DNA of 23,492 bases from an uncultured Clostridia bacterium (GCA_937907305.1 CALERQ010000027.1:1-23492), one strand, 5' to 3'. Shown: positions 14,963 through 22,882, counted from the stretch's first letter. Notes: a model not told the origin generated them from the letters alone. Translations and numbers: made by a program.

Positions 14963-16050
14963 TGGGCATACCTCCTCTCCAGTTCTGCTTTGGCGGCGCC
15001 GCGGGCTTCCCCGTGGGGGCCGGTGCGCAGCTGGGCCGCACGCCGGCGGATCTCCTCCATCTGCCGCCCGGCCTCTGCTTCCTCCAGCAGGCCCAGCGCC
15101 GCGGCAATGGCCGTCCCGGCCAGTCGGCCTTCTTCCATGGCCGTGCTGGCCTCCTCTATCCCGGCCACATCTCCGGCCACATAAATGTCCGGATCGGTGG
15201 TGCACAGGTTGCCGCTGTGCAGCGGCAGATAGCCGCCCATCGGCGGCAGGTGGGTCAGGCCCACATTGGCCATGCGCAGAAGTTCTATCGAGGGGGTAAG
15301 CCCCACCGCCAGGCAGACGGTATCAGCCGCGATGGTCTGCTCGGTGCCGGGGATGGGCCGGTACCGCTCATCCACCCGGCCAATGGTCACCTCCTCCACC
15401 GAATCCCCGCCTCGGGCCTCCAGTACGGTATGCCCGGTAAGGATAGGCACCCCGGCCCGCATCAGTTTATTGGCATGGACAGCATAGCCGCTGATCTGGG
15501 GCTTGGCCTCCACCACGGCGGCCAGGTGCGCTCCAGCCTGCAGCAGCTGGAAACCCACCACAAAACCCACATTGCCGCTGCCCACCATGATGATCCTGCG
15601 GCCGGGCAGCACCCGGTTCAGGTTTACCATGGTCTGGGCAGCGCCCGCGCCCATCACACCGGGGAGGTCCCAGCCGGGGAAGGCCAGGGCTTTTTCGGTC
15701 GCGCCAGTAGCAATCAGGAGCTTTTCCGCCTGGACGATGCGGCTGTGCCCGGCATGGGTAACGCCCAGCCGTCCTCCGGGAAAGATACCGTAAACGGTGT
15801 GGGAAAGGCAGATCTCCACCCCGGCCGCTTCACATTCCGCCAACAGCTGGTGGCCCAGCTCCACCCCGCGTACCCCGGCCCCGTGGTGCCCGGAGCCAAA
15901 AAACTTGTGAATCTGCTTAAAGAGCTGACCGCCGGGGCGGTCGTTTTCATCATAAACGGTGACCCGCGCGCCGCAGCGGGCCAGCACCGCCGCCGCGGAA
16001 AGCCCGGCAGGCCCGGCCCCCACTATGGCCACCTGGGGGTTCTCACGCAT
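14947..16050 (-). CDS. NAD(P)/FAD-dependent oxidoreductase (dehydrogenase alpha subunit, HcnB/OoxA-like)
   Basis: A 367-residue two-dinucleotide-domain flavoprotein. VAIVGAGPAGLSAA (7-20) binds FAD, with DENDRPGGQLFKQIHKFFGS after it, a stretch typical of the HcnB/OoxA group. LLIATGATEKALAFPGW marks the end of the first FAD segment. IIMVGSGNVGFVVGFQLLQAG is the second GxGxxG. DPDIYVAGDVAGIEEASTAMEEGRLAG is the C-terminal FAD contact. The usual fused BFD [2Fe-2S] tail is missing because it is encoded separately two genes on. ATG 16050 is chosen since the family begins at the Rossmann strand; it overlaps the preceding [2Fe-2S] gene by 8 bases with GGGGTGAT upstream. Partner of the DAO-type subunit. 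Confidence 0.9.
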   Translation of the reverse strand: MRENPQVAIVGAGPAGLSAAAVLARCGARVTVYDENDRPGGQLFKQIHKFFGSGHHGAGVRGVELGHQLLAECEAAGVEICLSHTVYGIFPGGRLGVTHAGHSRIVQAEKLLIATGATEKALAFPGWDLPGVMGAGAAQTMVNLNRVLPGRRIIMVGSGNVGFVVGFQLLQAGAHLAAVVEAKPQISGYAVHANKLMRAGVPILTGHTVLEARGGDSVEEVTIGRVDERYRPIPGTEQTIAADTVCLAVGLTPSIELLRMANVGLTHLPPMGGYLPLHSGNLCTTDPDIYVAGDVAGIEEASTAMEEGRLAGTAIAAALGLLEEAEAGRQMEEIRRRAAQLRTGPHGEARGAAKAELERRYAQWQNS

Positions 16051-16390
16051 GGGGATCACCCCACTTCCCCAGACGATGCTGTGTTTCCACCCGCATGCCT
16101 TCCTCCACACGGGTGATGCAGGTACGCACCCCCGGCACGCCATTCACCGTCATGGCACAGTCGGTACAGCGCCCAATGGCGCAAAAGATGCCCCGTGGAT
16201 GGTCCTCGCGGGCTGTGTGGCGGAACACCCGCACCCCAGCCGCCGTCAGCGCCGCCGCAATGGGCTCGCCCTCAATAGCGGAAAGCGGTTTTCCATCAAA
16301 GTATATCGTCACCTGCCTGCCCTGCGGCTGCTCCCCCAGGATGGGGTGCTGCCGGATACGCAGGCCGGTTTCCCTCTGTTCTGTTTTCAT
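16043..16390 (-). CDS. (2Fe-2S) ferredoxin-like subunit, HcnA/Fer2_4 type
   Basis: A 115-residue protein. VTIYFDGKPLSAIEGEPIAAALTAAGVRVFRH (27-58) is the beta-grasp start of the family, and GIFCAIGRCTDCAMTVNGVPGVRTC provides ligands Cys70, Cys75, Cys78 and Cys91, as in HcnA and other Fer2_4 subunits. It is the first gene of the dehydrogenase operon. ATG 16390 follows GGAGG by 7 nt; an upstream in-frame ATG at 16420 lacks a site. Its stop overlaps the flavoprotein start. Function: one-electron relay in the multi-subunit amino/imino-acid dehydrogenase. Confidence 0.92.
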   Translation of the reverse strand: MKTEQRETGLRIRQHPILGEQPQGRQVTIYFDGKPLSAIEGEPIAAALTAAGVRVFRHTAREDHPRGIFCAIGRCTDCAMTVNGVPGVRTCITRVEEGMRVETQHRLGKWGDPHA

Positions 16391-16418
16391 TGGATTTCCT
16401 CCTGTTTTTTGGTATGGC

Positions 16419-16459
16419 AAAAAGGATGAGCCGGAGGCTCTACCTCCTCATACGGCTCA
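16419..16459 (-). terminator. terminator-like hairpin in the leader of the dehydrogenase operon
   Basis: Outer stem 16427-16432 with 16454-16459, inner stem 16433-16437 with 16443-16447, a 6-base bulge, then on the minus strand TTTTT (16423-16419). It lies about 30 bases before the first start codon, inside the ~165-nt leader, so it could act as an attenuator. A second small stem (gcgt/acgc, about 16464-16484) lies just upstream. Confidence 0.5.
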
Positions 16460-16539
16460 CCAGCGTCTTTTTGATGACACGCCGGAAACAGAACGGCCCA
16501 ATGGCGGAATTTTTCATAAAATCGCGGTTGCTCCCAAAT

Positions 16540-16592
16540 TAAATACTGTATACTGTCAACATAAATATAGGGGATTTTGGTGATTTCGTCAA
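16540..16592 (-). promoter_or_regulatory. promoter and GTATAC operator (site E) of the dehydrogenase operon
   Basis: On the minus strand TTGACG (16587-16592), a 17-bp spacer and TATATT (16564-16569). Ten bases after the -10 lies GTATAC (16548-16553), read with transcription as AGTATACAGTATTTA (16554-16540). This is the most diverged of the five operators but keeps GTATACANTAT. It is back to back with promoter D, with 15 bp between the two -35 boxes. Confidence 0.75.
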
Positions 16593-16607
16593 TAAAATTT
16601 GGTCAAA

Positions 16608-16651
16608 TTGGCGTCTTCTTAACGATTTATGTATATTGTATACAATATTGT
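16608..16651 (+). promoter_or_regulatory. promoter and GTATAC operator (site D) of the second TRAP operon
   Basis: TTGGCG (16608-16613), an 18-bp spacer and TATATT (16632-16637). The operator overlaps the -10 and start point: a perfect 16-bp palindrome ATATTGTATACAATAT (16633-16648), which also contains the 15-mer TGTATATTGTATACA (16630-16644) found at site C. A leader of about 160 nt with no clear structure follows. Confidence 0.75.
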
Positions 16652-16805
16652 GGAATGAATATTGGCGCGATTGTTCATAGACTTTTCCTACAAAAAAGTG
16701 TTAATGTAAAAAAGGAGAGTTTGCCGACAGTCGACAGTCAAGCTTTGACCGGCCCTCTTCGACCGTATAAAGAATCGCAGATAAAAACGGAAAGGACAAA
16801 AGATC

Positions 16806-17819
16806 ATGAAGAGACTCAAAGTTTTCCTCAGCCTGCTGCTGGCCTGCGCACTGGTTTTCGCCTGTGTTGGCTGCGGCGAAAACAACAACGATCCCGATAC
16901 CCCCAAGCTGCAAACCTTTAGTGCCGGCTGCTCCGCTTCCGGCGGCGCCTTCAATGTAGTAGGCACCGGCTGGTGCACCGTTATGAACTCCGTATTCAGT
17001 GGCAAGTATTCCATTACTGCCGAAACTACCGGCGGCGCCACTGCTAATACTGCCCTCATCGAGACCGGCGAGTGCCAGTTCGGTGTAGGCGGCGCTTCCT
17101 CCACCCTGGAAGCCTATGAAGGTGTAGCCGAATGGACCGGCGGCCAGAAGATGGTCAAGTCCCGCGTTATCGCCCCCATGTATGAGATGTCCCTCACCGC
17201 GTTCGCTCTCTCCAGCAGCGGCATCGAAACCTGGAGCGACCTGGAAGGCAAGACCGTTGGTCTGGGTTCCAAGGGCTCCGGCGTGGATCCCGTTCTGCGC
17301 AAGCTGCTGGATGCCATGGGCATCAATGTAACCGTACACAATGACGCCTGGGGCACTACCGTAGAGGCTCTGAAGGACGGCACCATCGATGCCGTTATCA
17401 CCCAGGCTGCCGGCGCTTGGCCCTCCCTGGCCGAGACCGAAGCCACCCACGAGGTCAATATCCTGCCCATGACCGAAGAGCAGGTCAAGATCGTGTGCGA
17501 GATGACCCCCTACTATGTTCAGAGCTATATCCCCGCCGGCACCTATAAGGCCAACGCCGATAAGGATATCCTCTCCTGCTCCATGTGGGCCTTCTTTATG
17601 GCCAGCGAGGATGTGGATGATGAGGTCGTTTACGATCTGACCAAGGCCACCTGGGAGCACTATGACGATATGGTCACCGTTTATGCCGGTCTGGCCGGCG
17701 GCCTCAAGCTGGAGAATATCCCCAATATGCCATTCCTGTTCCATGATGGCGCCATCAAGTATTATCAGGAGCAGGGCATCCAGATGGCAGAGGTAGCCCC
17801 CGGCTTCTCCCCCTCCTGA
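16806..17819 (+). CDS. TAXI family TRAP transporter solute-binding lipoprotein (second system)
   Basis: A 337-residue lipoprotein. A signal peptide of about 20 residues ends in CVGC (Cys23, probable lipidation site; Cys20 also lies in the region). The mature chain shows FSAGCSASGGAFNVVGTGW, TAETTGGATANTALIETGE and DLEGKTVGLGSKGSG, the same blocks as the lipoprotein at 7088-8113, so the two are paralogues with clearly different side chains around the N-terminal ligand region. It ends in EQGIQMAEVAPGFSPS. AAAGGA lies 9 nt before the ATG. It is the first gene of the plus operon behind promoter D, followed by a strong hairpin and the matching permease. It may bind a different stereoisomer or pathway intermediate from the first system (inference). 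Confidence 0.95.
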   Translation: MKRLKVFLSLLLACALVFACVGCGENNNDPDTPKLQTFSAGCSASGGAFNVVGTGWCTVMNSVFSGKYSITAETTGGATANTALIETGECQFGVGGASSTLEAYEGVAEWTGGQKMVKSRVIAPMYEMSLTAFALSSSGIETWSDLEGKTVGLGSKGSGVDPVLRKLLDAMGINVTVHNDAWGTTVEALKDGTIDAVITQAAGAWPSLAETEATHEVNILPMTEEQVKIVCEMTPYYVQSYIPAGTYKANADKDILSCSMWAFFMASEDVDDEVVYDLTKATWEHYDDMVTVYAGLAGGLKLENIPNMPFLFHDGAIKYYQEQGIQMAEVAPGFSPS

Positions 17820-17852
17820 TGTCTGCCCCACGCATTTGAACCAATAAACCCG

Positions 17853-17890
17853 CAGGCGGCCGGCCGCAGCGCCGGCCGCCTGTTCCCTTT
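17853..17890 (+). terminator. intercistronic terminator/attenuator between TRAP binding protein and permease (second system)
   Basis: A perfect 12-bp stem (17853-17864 with 17871-17882, loop of 6) is followed by ttcccttttc. It lies in the 134-base gap before the permease, the same position as the hairpin in the first TRAP operon although the sequence is different. Confidence 0.7.
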
Positions 17891-17953
17891 TCCGCAAAGC
17901 CTGACCCCTGCTCCAATAAAACCCGACCGATTTTTTGTGATGGGAGTTAACCT

Positions 17954-19909
17954 ATGAGTGACAAAGTAACTACGGGGGGCGTTTCTCCCCGCGCTGATAA
18001 TATCTTCAAGATCATCATTACCGTGCTTGCGCTGGTCATGTGCTTTATCCAGATTGGCAAGTATATCAGCATCGGCGGCAAACCGATCGTCAATATGTAT
18101 TATCTGCGCATTTATGCGCTGCACTATATGTTCGGCATGCTGTTCGCCTTCCTAATGTACGACTGGAAGGGCAAGGCATCTGGCTGGACCGGACTCAAAA
18201 AGAAATGGCCGGATCTCATTCTCTCCGCCGCTGCCATTGCCGTGGCGGTCTATGTCATGATCGATCCCTCCAGCTTCCAAACCCGTCTTTCCATCACCGC
18301 CAATCAGAATGACATCATCTTTGGCGCCCTGGCCACCGTGGTCACCATTGCCGCGGCGTACAAGCTCTCCGGCAAGGCGCTGCCCATTATGGCGGTCATC
18401 TTCATCGGCTACGCCTTCCTGGGCAAGTACATCCCCGGCGGCTTTGGCCACAGGGGATATTCCCTGCAGCGTGTTATCGTCAATATCTTCGGCGACCAGG
18501 GCATCTGGGGCTCCGCCCTGGCCACCTCCTGCAATATCATCTTCCTGTTCATCCTGTTCGGCGCCTTTTTGGAAGTCAGCGGCGCCAATGAGATCTTCCG
18601 GGATCTTTCCATTTCGCTGGCGGGCGCCAAGCGCGGCGGCCCCGCCAAGATCGCCGTTATCTCCAGCGCCATCATGGGCACCATTTCCGGCAGCGCCATC
18701 GCCAATGTAGTCACCACCGGCGCTTTCACCATCCCGCTGATGAAAAAGCAGAAGTACCGCGATGAATTTGCCGGCGCGGTGGAAGCCGTTTCCTCCACCG
18801 GCGGCCAGCTCATGCCCCCTGTTATGGGCGCCGCGGCCTTCCTGATGGCCGAAGCCACCGCCATCCCTTACGGCACCATCTGCCTGGCGGCACTGGTTCC
18901 GGCCCTGATGTACTATATCTGCATCTTCAGCACCGTGGATGTGGAATCGCTAAAGGCCAACCTGACCGGCATGGATCTCAAGGATATCCCCAAGCTGCTG
19001 CCGGTGCTGAAAAAGAGCACCAAGCTGCTGCTGCCCATCGCCGTGCTCATCCTTTCGCTGTGCGTATTCGGCTTTTCCACCTCCCGCTCGGCGCTATATT
19101 CCATGGCCATCCTTATCGTCTGCTGCTGCTTCGATAAAGATGACCGCTTCTCCCTGAAAAAGCTGGTGAATGCCCTGCGCTCCGGCGCCATCGGCTCCAC
19201 CACCGTTATCACCGCCACCGCCATCTGCGGCATCATCATCAGCATGCTCACCATGACCGGCCTTGGCGTCAAGTTCTCCTCCCTGCTCATCTCCCTCGGC
19301 TCCAGCAGCCTGCTCATTTCCCTGCTGCTGGCCATGCTGGTGTGCATCGTACTGGGTATGGGCCTGCCCACCGCCGCCGCTTACATCATCGCTTCCTCCA
19401 CCATCGCCACCGCCCTCATCAAGCTGGGCGTTCCGGTCCTGGGGGCGCACATGTTCCTGTTCTACTTCTCCTCCATCGCCTGCATCACCCCGCCGGTGGC
19501 GCTGGCCTCCTATGCCGCGGCCGGCATCTGCAAAGCCCCGCCCATGAAGGTCAGTATGGAAGCGGTCAAGATCGGCATCGTGGCATTCCTGGTGCCCTAT
19601 GCTTTCATCTACAATCCCTCCATCCTCACCTACGATTTCAGCAGCCCCTACATGATCCTGGATACCATCGTCACCTTTATCTGCTGCGTCGTGGATGCTC
19701 TGCCCATCTCCTATGTGGTACAGGGGTACCATTACCGGCCTATCCGCCTGTATGAGCGCGCCATCTTCCTGGCGGTCGCCATTGGGCTCATTTGGCCCGG
19801 TGTGGTGGTCCCGCTCATCTCGCTGGCGGTATTCCTGCTGTTCTGGCTGCCCGCCCGCGCCAGGTACTACAAGGAAAACCCCAAGTTGCCCACCCCGGCA
19901 GCCAACTGA
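17954..19909 (+). CDS. TRAP transporter fused permease (DctQ-DctM, TAXI type), second system
   Basis: A 651-residue membrane protein, end-to-end paralogue of the permease at 5064-7004. Shared blocks include LHYMFGMLFAFLMYDWKGKA near residues 56-76, FLFILFGAFLEVSGANEIFRDLS, GGPAKIAVISSAIMGTISGSAIANVVTTGAFTIP, STGGQLMPPVMGAAAF and VLGMGLPTAAAYIIASS. A fused small and large TRAP subunit imports the substrate delivered by the upstream lipoprotein using an ion gradient. The ATG has GGGAG 7 nt upstream. It is the last gene of the island: a strong hairpin follows and the next genes (ABC exporter) are unrelated and convergent. Confidence 0.95.
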   Translation: MSDKVTTGGVSPRADNIFKIIITVLALVMCFIQIGKYISIGGKPIVNMYYLRIYALHYMFGMLFAFLMYDWKGKASGWTGLKKKWPDLILSAAAIAVAVYVMIDPSSFQTRLSITANQNDIIFGALATVVTIAAAYKLSGKALPIMAVIFIGYAFLGKYIPGGFGHRGYSLQRVIVNIFGDQGIWGSALATSCNIIFLFILFGAFLEVSGANEIFRDLSISLAGAKRGGPAKIAVISSAIMGTISGSAIANVVTTGAFTIPLMKKQKYRDEFAGAVEAVSSTGGQLMPPVMGAAAFLMAEATAIPYGTICLAALVPALMYYICIFSTVDVESLKANLTGMDLKDIPKLLPVLKKSTKLLLPIAVLILSLCVFGFSTSRSALYSMAILIVCCCFDKDDRFSLKKLVNALRSGAIGSTTVITATAICGIIISMLTMTGLGVKFSSLLISLGSSSLLISLLLAMLVCIVLGMGLPTAAAYIIASSTIATALIKLGVPVLGAHMFLFYFSSIACITPPVALASYAAAGICKAPPMKVSMEAVKIGIVAFLVPYAFIYNPSILTYDFSSPYMILDTIVTFICCVVDALPISYVVQGYHYRPIRLYERAIFLAVAIGLIWPGVVVPLISLAVFLLFWLPARARYYKENPKLPTPAAN

Positions 19910-19942
19910 CCTATCATCTCTCTATCTCTCCTAATATAGCAA

Positions 19943-19980
19943 AAACCCGGTGGCCGGCAGCAATGCCGGTCATCGGGCTT
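19943..19980. terminator. bidirectional terminator between TRAP permease and ABC permease
   Basis: An imperfect 15-16-bp stem (about 19944-19959 with 19964-19979) with AAAAA on the left and a T-rich stretch on the right. It lies between two convergent genes, so it can end transcription from both sides. Confidence 0.75.
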
Positions 19981-19999
19981 TCCTTATAGAGAGAGGTGA

Positions 20000-22048
20000 T
20001 TATTCCCGGTCATGGATATCACTGACGATGCGGTAATACACATTGCCGGTAATGCGGTAGATAAGGGCATACAGCACCCCGAACGCCACAAAGCTGATGA
20101 CAGTGGTGATGGCAAAAAGCCCCACATTGTTCAGGTTAAAGAGCAGCAGCAGTCGGCGAATCATGGGGAAGGCAAAGGCCAGGTGCAGCCCGGCCATCAC
20201 CAGCGGCAGATAAAATACCGTAAGCAGCTGGCTGTTGATGCTCCTCCGGATCTCGGCCTTGGTCATACCCACCTTCTGCATGATGCCGAAGCGGGACTGG
20301 TCCTCATACCCCTCCGAGATCTGCTTGTAGTAGATAATGAGCACAGCGGCAAAGAGGAACTCCACGCTGAGGATAATACCCAGACAGAACAGCCCGCCGT
20401 AGGTGCCGAAGAAATCCGCCTCATTCATGGTGCGGCACTCGATGGTGCGGGTGCGGATGCCATGGGCTTCGGTATAGTCATCATGCATACCGATATTGGC
20501 ATCATACAGGCTGTTGCTGATCTCCGCCTGCTTTTCGGCGGGCAGCCCCGTATCAAAACCGTAGTTCCACCGGCACGCGGGATACTGCCCCAGCGCCGCC
20601 AGGCCATACTCGGCTTCGGTCAGGTCCGGAACGACAAGCACCAGCGTGGGGGCGATATCCATGGCGATATTGCCGTCCTCCAGCGGAGTATCCAGATAGC
20701 TTGCCACATCATAGTGCAGGCCGTAGCCAAAATCCACCTCTTTGCCGGAAAAGCGGGAGTCACGGGCGGTATAGACCGCCGCCTCGCCGGGAGCCAGGGT
20801 AATATTCTCCCCGGTAAGGGCATTGTAATCCGAGACTGGGACAAAAGTGAAGTTGTATATCTCGCCATCGGGCTCATAGGTCGTCTGCGAATTCTCATCT
20901 ATGCGCTCAAAATCGGCACGGGTGCCGTTCAGATAGCCGAAGATGCGCAGACAGCGCCAATCCTGAACATTTTGCGGGGCGCAGTTTTTCTGCTCCAGCA
21001 CGGCAAGGATCTCCTCCCGCAGCTCCGCGACGGAATCATCGGTCAGAAAATCGGTGCTTTCCACGCTGTAGCTGACCGAAAGTTCCCGCGGGTAGCGGGC
21101 CAGCAGGGAGTCCTCCGCCCCGAAATACAGGCTGGTGGTGGAAGAAAGCATCACCAGCACCATAGTGGCCAGGATGCACACCGAGGCCAGTCCCGCGCCG
21201 TTGCGCTTCATGCGGTAGGCCATGGAGGAAACCGAAACAAAATGCCGGGGATTATAGTAGTAGGCGGTGTTCTTCTGCAATTGGCGGCACAGCAGCACAC
21301 TGCCGCTGATCATGATAAGGTAGGTGGCGAGGATGACCAGCACCACCGCCACAAAGAACAGCGCCAGCGCCATCAGCGGCTCCTTGATGGTGACCGCCAT
21401 GTAGTAGGCCACCCCCAGCAGGATAAAGCCCAGCAGACCCAAAAACCAGTTGGCGCGCGGGGGCTTTTCGCCGGCGGCCTCACTTTGCAGCAGCTGGATG
21501 GCCGAGGTGCGCCCCACCGCGATGGCCGCCCGCAGCAAAAGCAGCAGATGAATGACCCCGAAAATAAGCAGCGTGGATATAATAGCCGGAACACTGACGG
21601 AAAAGACATAGCTGATACCGCCGCGCATCAGGTTCATCAGGCCCAGCTCCGCCAGCTTGGAAAAGGCGATGCCGCACAGCAGCCCCGCCGCCGTAGTACC
21701 AATGGCCACAAAAATCGTTTCCCATATCTCAATGCGCACCAGGTGGCGGCGCCCCATGCCCAGGATGTTATAAAGACCGAATTCCTTTTTGCGGCGGCGC
21801 AGCAGGAAGGAGTGGGTATAAAAGAGAAAAATACAGGCGAAGATGGCCACCACCCAGCCGCCCAGCGCCAGAATGGTGGAAGCGGTAGACCCGCCGCGCA
21901 TGCCATCCAGCATTTCATTGTGCTGCAAAAAGATGATGATATAGTACATCATCGCCATACCGGTACAGGTAAGCAGATAGGGCACATACAGGCGCTTGTT
22001 TTTCCGGATCCCGGCCAGCGCCAGCCGGGGATACAGCCCGAATTTCAT
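20000..22048 (-). CDS. ABC transporter permease, FtsX/BceB type
   Basis: A 682-residue membrane protein with the BceB layout: a first helix near 20-40, a helix pair with FLLRRRKKEFGLYNILGMGRRHLVRIE (about 81-107, the FtsX-type cytoplasmic coupling region), several helices to about residue 310, a large extracytoplasmic domain (about 315-540), then three helices, with GIMQKVGMTKAEIRRSI repeating the coupling motif near the end. Bce-type permeases work with an ATPase to detect and remove peptide antibiotics that act on lipid II cycle intermediates, and signal to a partner histidine kinase. The start overlaps the ATPase stop by 4 bases (ATGA). The kinase fragment at the window edge is the likely partner. 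Confidence 0.9.
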   Translation of the reverse strand: MKFGLYPRLALAGIRKNKRLYVPYLLTCTGMAMMYYIIIFLQHNEMLDGMRGGSTASTILALGGWVVAIFACIFLFYTHSFLLRRRKKEFGLYNILGMGRRHLVRIEIWETIFVAIGTTAAGLLCGIAFSKLAELGLMNLMRGGISYVFSVSVPAIISTLLIFGVIHLLLLLRAAIAVGRTSAIQLLQSEAAGEKPPRANWFLGLLGFILLGVAYYMAVTIKEPLMALALFFVAVVLVILATYLIMISGSVLLCRQLQKNTAYYYNPRHFVSVSSMAYRMKRNGAGLASVCILATMVLVMLSSTTSLYFGAEDSLLARYPRELSVSYSVESTDFLTDDSVAELREEILAVLEQKNCAPQNVQDWRCLRIFGYLNGTRADFERIDENSQTTYEPDGEIYNFTFVPVSDYNALTGENITLAPGEAAVYTARDSRFSGKEVDFGYGLHYDVASYLDTPLEDGNIAMDIAPTLVLVVPDLTEAEYGLAALGQYPACRWNYGFDTGLPAEKQAEISNSLYDANIGMHDDYTEAHGIRTRTIECRTMNEADFFGTYGGLFCLGIILSVEFLFAAVLIIYYKQISEGYEDQSRFGIMQKVGMTKAEIRRSINSQLLTVFYLPLVMAGLHLAFAFPMIRRLLLLFNLNNVGLFAITTVISFVAFGVLYALIYRITGNVYYRIVSDIHDRE

Positions 22049-22809
22049 TGCTCCATCCCTCCCGTCGCCAGCAGGGTCAGGGTACCGCTTATCTCCTGGT
22101 AGAACTGTTCTTCGGTGCGGCCGCCGCGGTACAGCTGGTGGAATACCTCACCGTCCTTGATGAACAGCACCCGCCCGGCGGTACTGGCCGCCCGTACCGA
22201 GTGGGTGACCATCACAATGGTCTGCCCGCCGCGGTTCAGCTCGCCAAAGAGCCGCAGCAGCTCATCGCTGGAGCGGGAATCCAGAGCGCCGGTCGGCTCA
22301 TCCGCCAAAAGCAGGCTGGGCTGGGTAATGATGGCGCGAGCCACCGCCGCCCGCTGCTTCTGCCCGCCGGAAACCTCATAGGGGTACTTTTTCAGCAGCT
22401 CGGCAATCCCCAGCCGCCGGGCAATGGGCGTCAGCTTTTCGTTTATCTCCCGGTAGCTCTTGCCCGCCAGCACCAGCGGCAGGGCGATGTTATCCTCCAG
22501 CGAGAAGGTATCCAGCAAGTTGAATTCCTGGAATACAAATCCCAGATTATCCCGCCGGAAGGCGGCGGCATTGGCATCTCCCACCCTGGAAAGCTCCCGG
22601 CCATCCAGTACCACACTGCCCGCCGTGGGCTTATCCAGCGCCGCCAGGATATTCAGCAGGGTGGTCTTGCCGCTGCCGCTTTCTCCCATCACGGCCACAT
22701 ATTCGCCCTGCTCCACACTAAAACTGACATTGCGCAGCGCCTCCACCCGGTTCCCGCCAAAGCGGGTGGTGTAGACCTTGCGCAAGCCCTTTACTTCCAA
22801 AATACTCAT
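22045..22809 (-). CDS. ABC transporter ATP-binding protein, BceA/LolD type
   Basis: A 254-residue ATPase with all motifs: Walker A GESGSGKTT (42-50), Q-loop FQEFNLLD with Gln94, signature YEVSGGQKQR (144-153), Walker B LLLADEPTGALD (166-177) and the H-loop in MVTHS. LDTFSLEDNIALPL after the Q-loop is typical of the MacB/LolD/BceA group, which powers FtsX-type permeases. It is followed by such a permease with a 4-base overlap. AAGGAGG lies 11 nt before the ATG. The upstream region has a TTACA-N4-TGTAA palindrome, the form of a BceR-type response-regulator site, suggesting induction by cell-envelope-active peptides. Confidence 0.95.
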   Translation of the reverse strand: MSILEVKGLRKVYTTRFGGNRVEALRNVSFSVEQGEYVAVMGESGSGKTTLLNILAALDKPTAGSVVLDGRELSRVGDANAAAFRRDNLGFVFQEFNLLDTFSLEDNIALPLVLAGKSYREINEKLTPIARRLGIAELLKKYPYEVSGGQKQRAAVARAIITQPSLLLADEPTGALDSRSSDELLRLFGELNRGGQTIVMVTHSVRAASTAGRVLFIKDGEVFHQLYRGGRTEEQFYQEISGTLTLLATGGMEQ

Positions 22810-22876
22810 AAACTAAGCAGCCTCCTTGCATTGGTTCCCGGCCCCACCGCAGATGGGACCGCTCCTTACTGCTGCT

Positions 22877-22882
22877 ATTGTA
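22877..22882 (-). promoter_or_regulatory. probable -10 box of the ABC transporter operon
   Basis: TACAAT on the minus strand, 68 bases before the ATPase start. No good -35 box lies 16-18 bp upstream, as expected for a promoter that needs an activator. Confidence 0.45.

Noticed and set aside
14963..15205. N-terminal extension of the ferredoxin frame upstream of the GTG start
   Set aside because: Its sequence is rich in Arg/Gly/His with no similarity to ferredoxins and lies over the C-terminal coding region of the flavoprotein in another frame.
16577..16921. plus-strand small frame covering the leader of the second TRAP operon
   Set aside because: An internal TTG behind aaaggag could start translation, but the frame runs out of phase into the lipoprotein gene and the product has no recognisable feature.
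20012..22102. 696-residue plus-strand frame opposite the ABC permease
   Set aside because: Shadow of a convincing permease gene, with a His/Gln/Asp-rich composition and no motifs.
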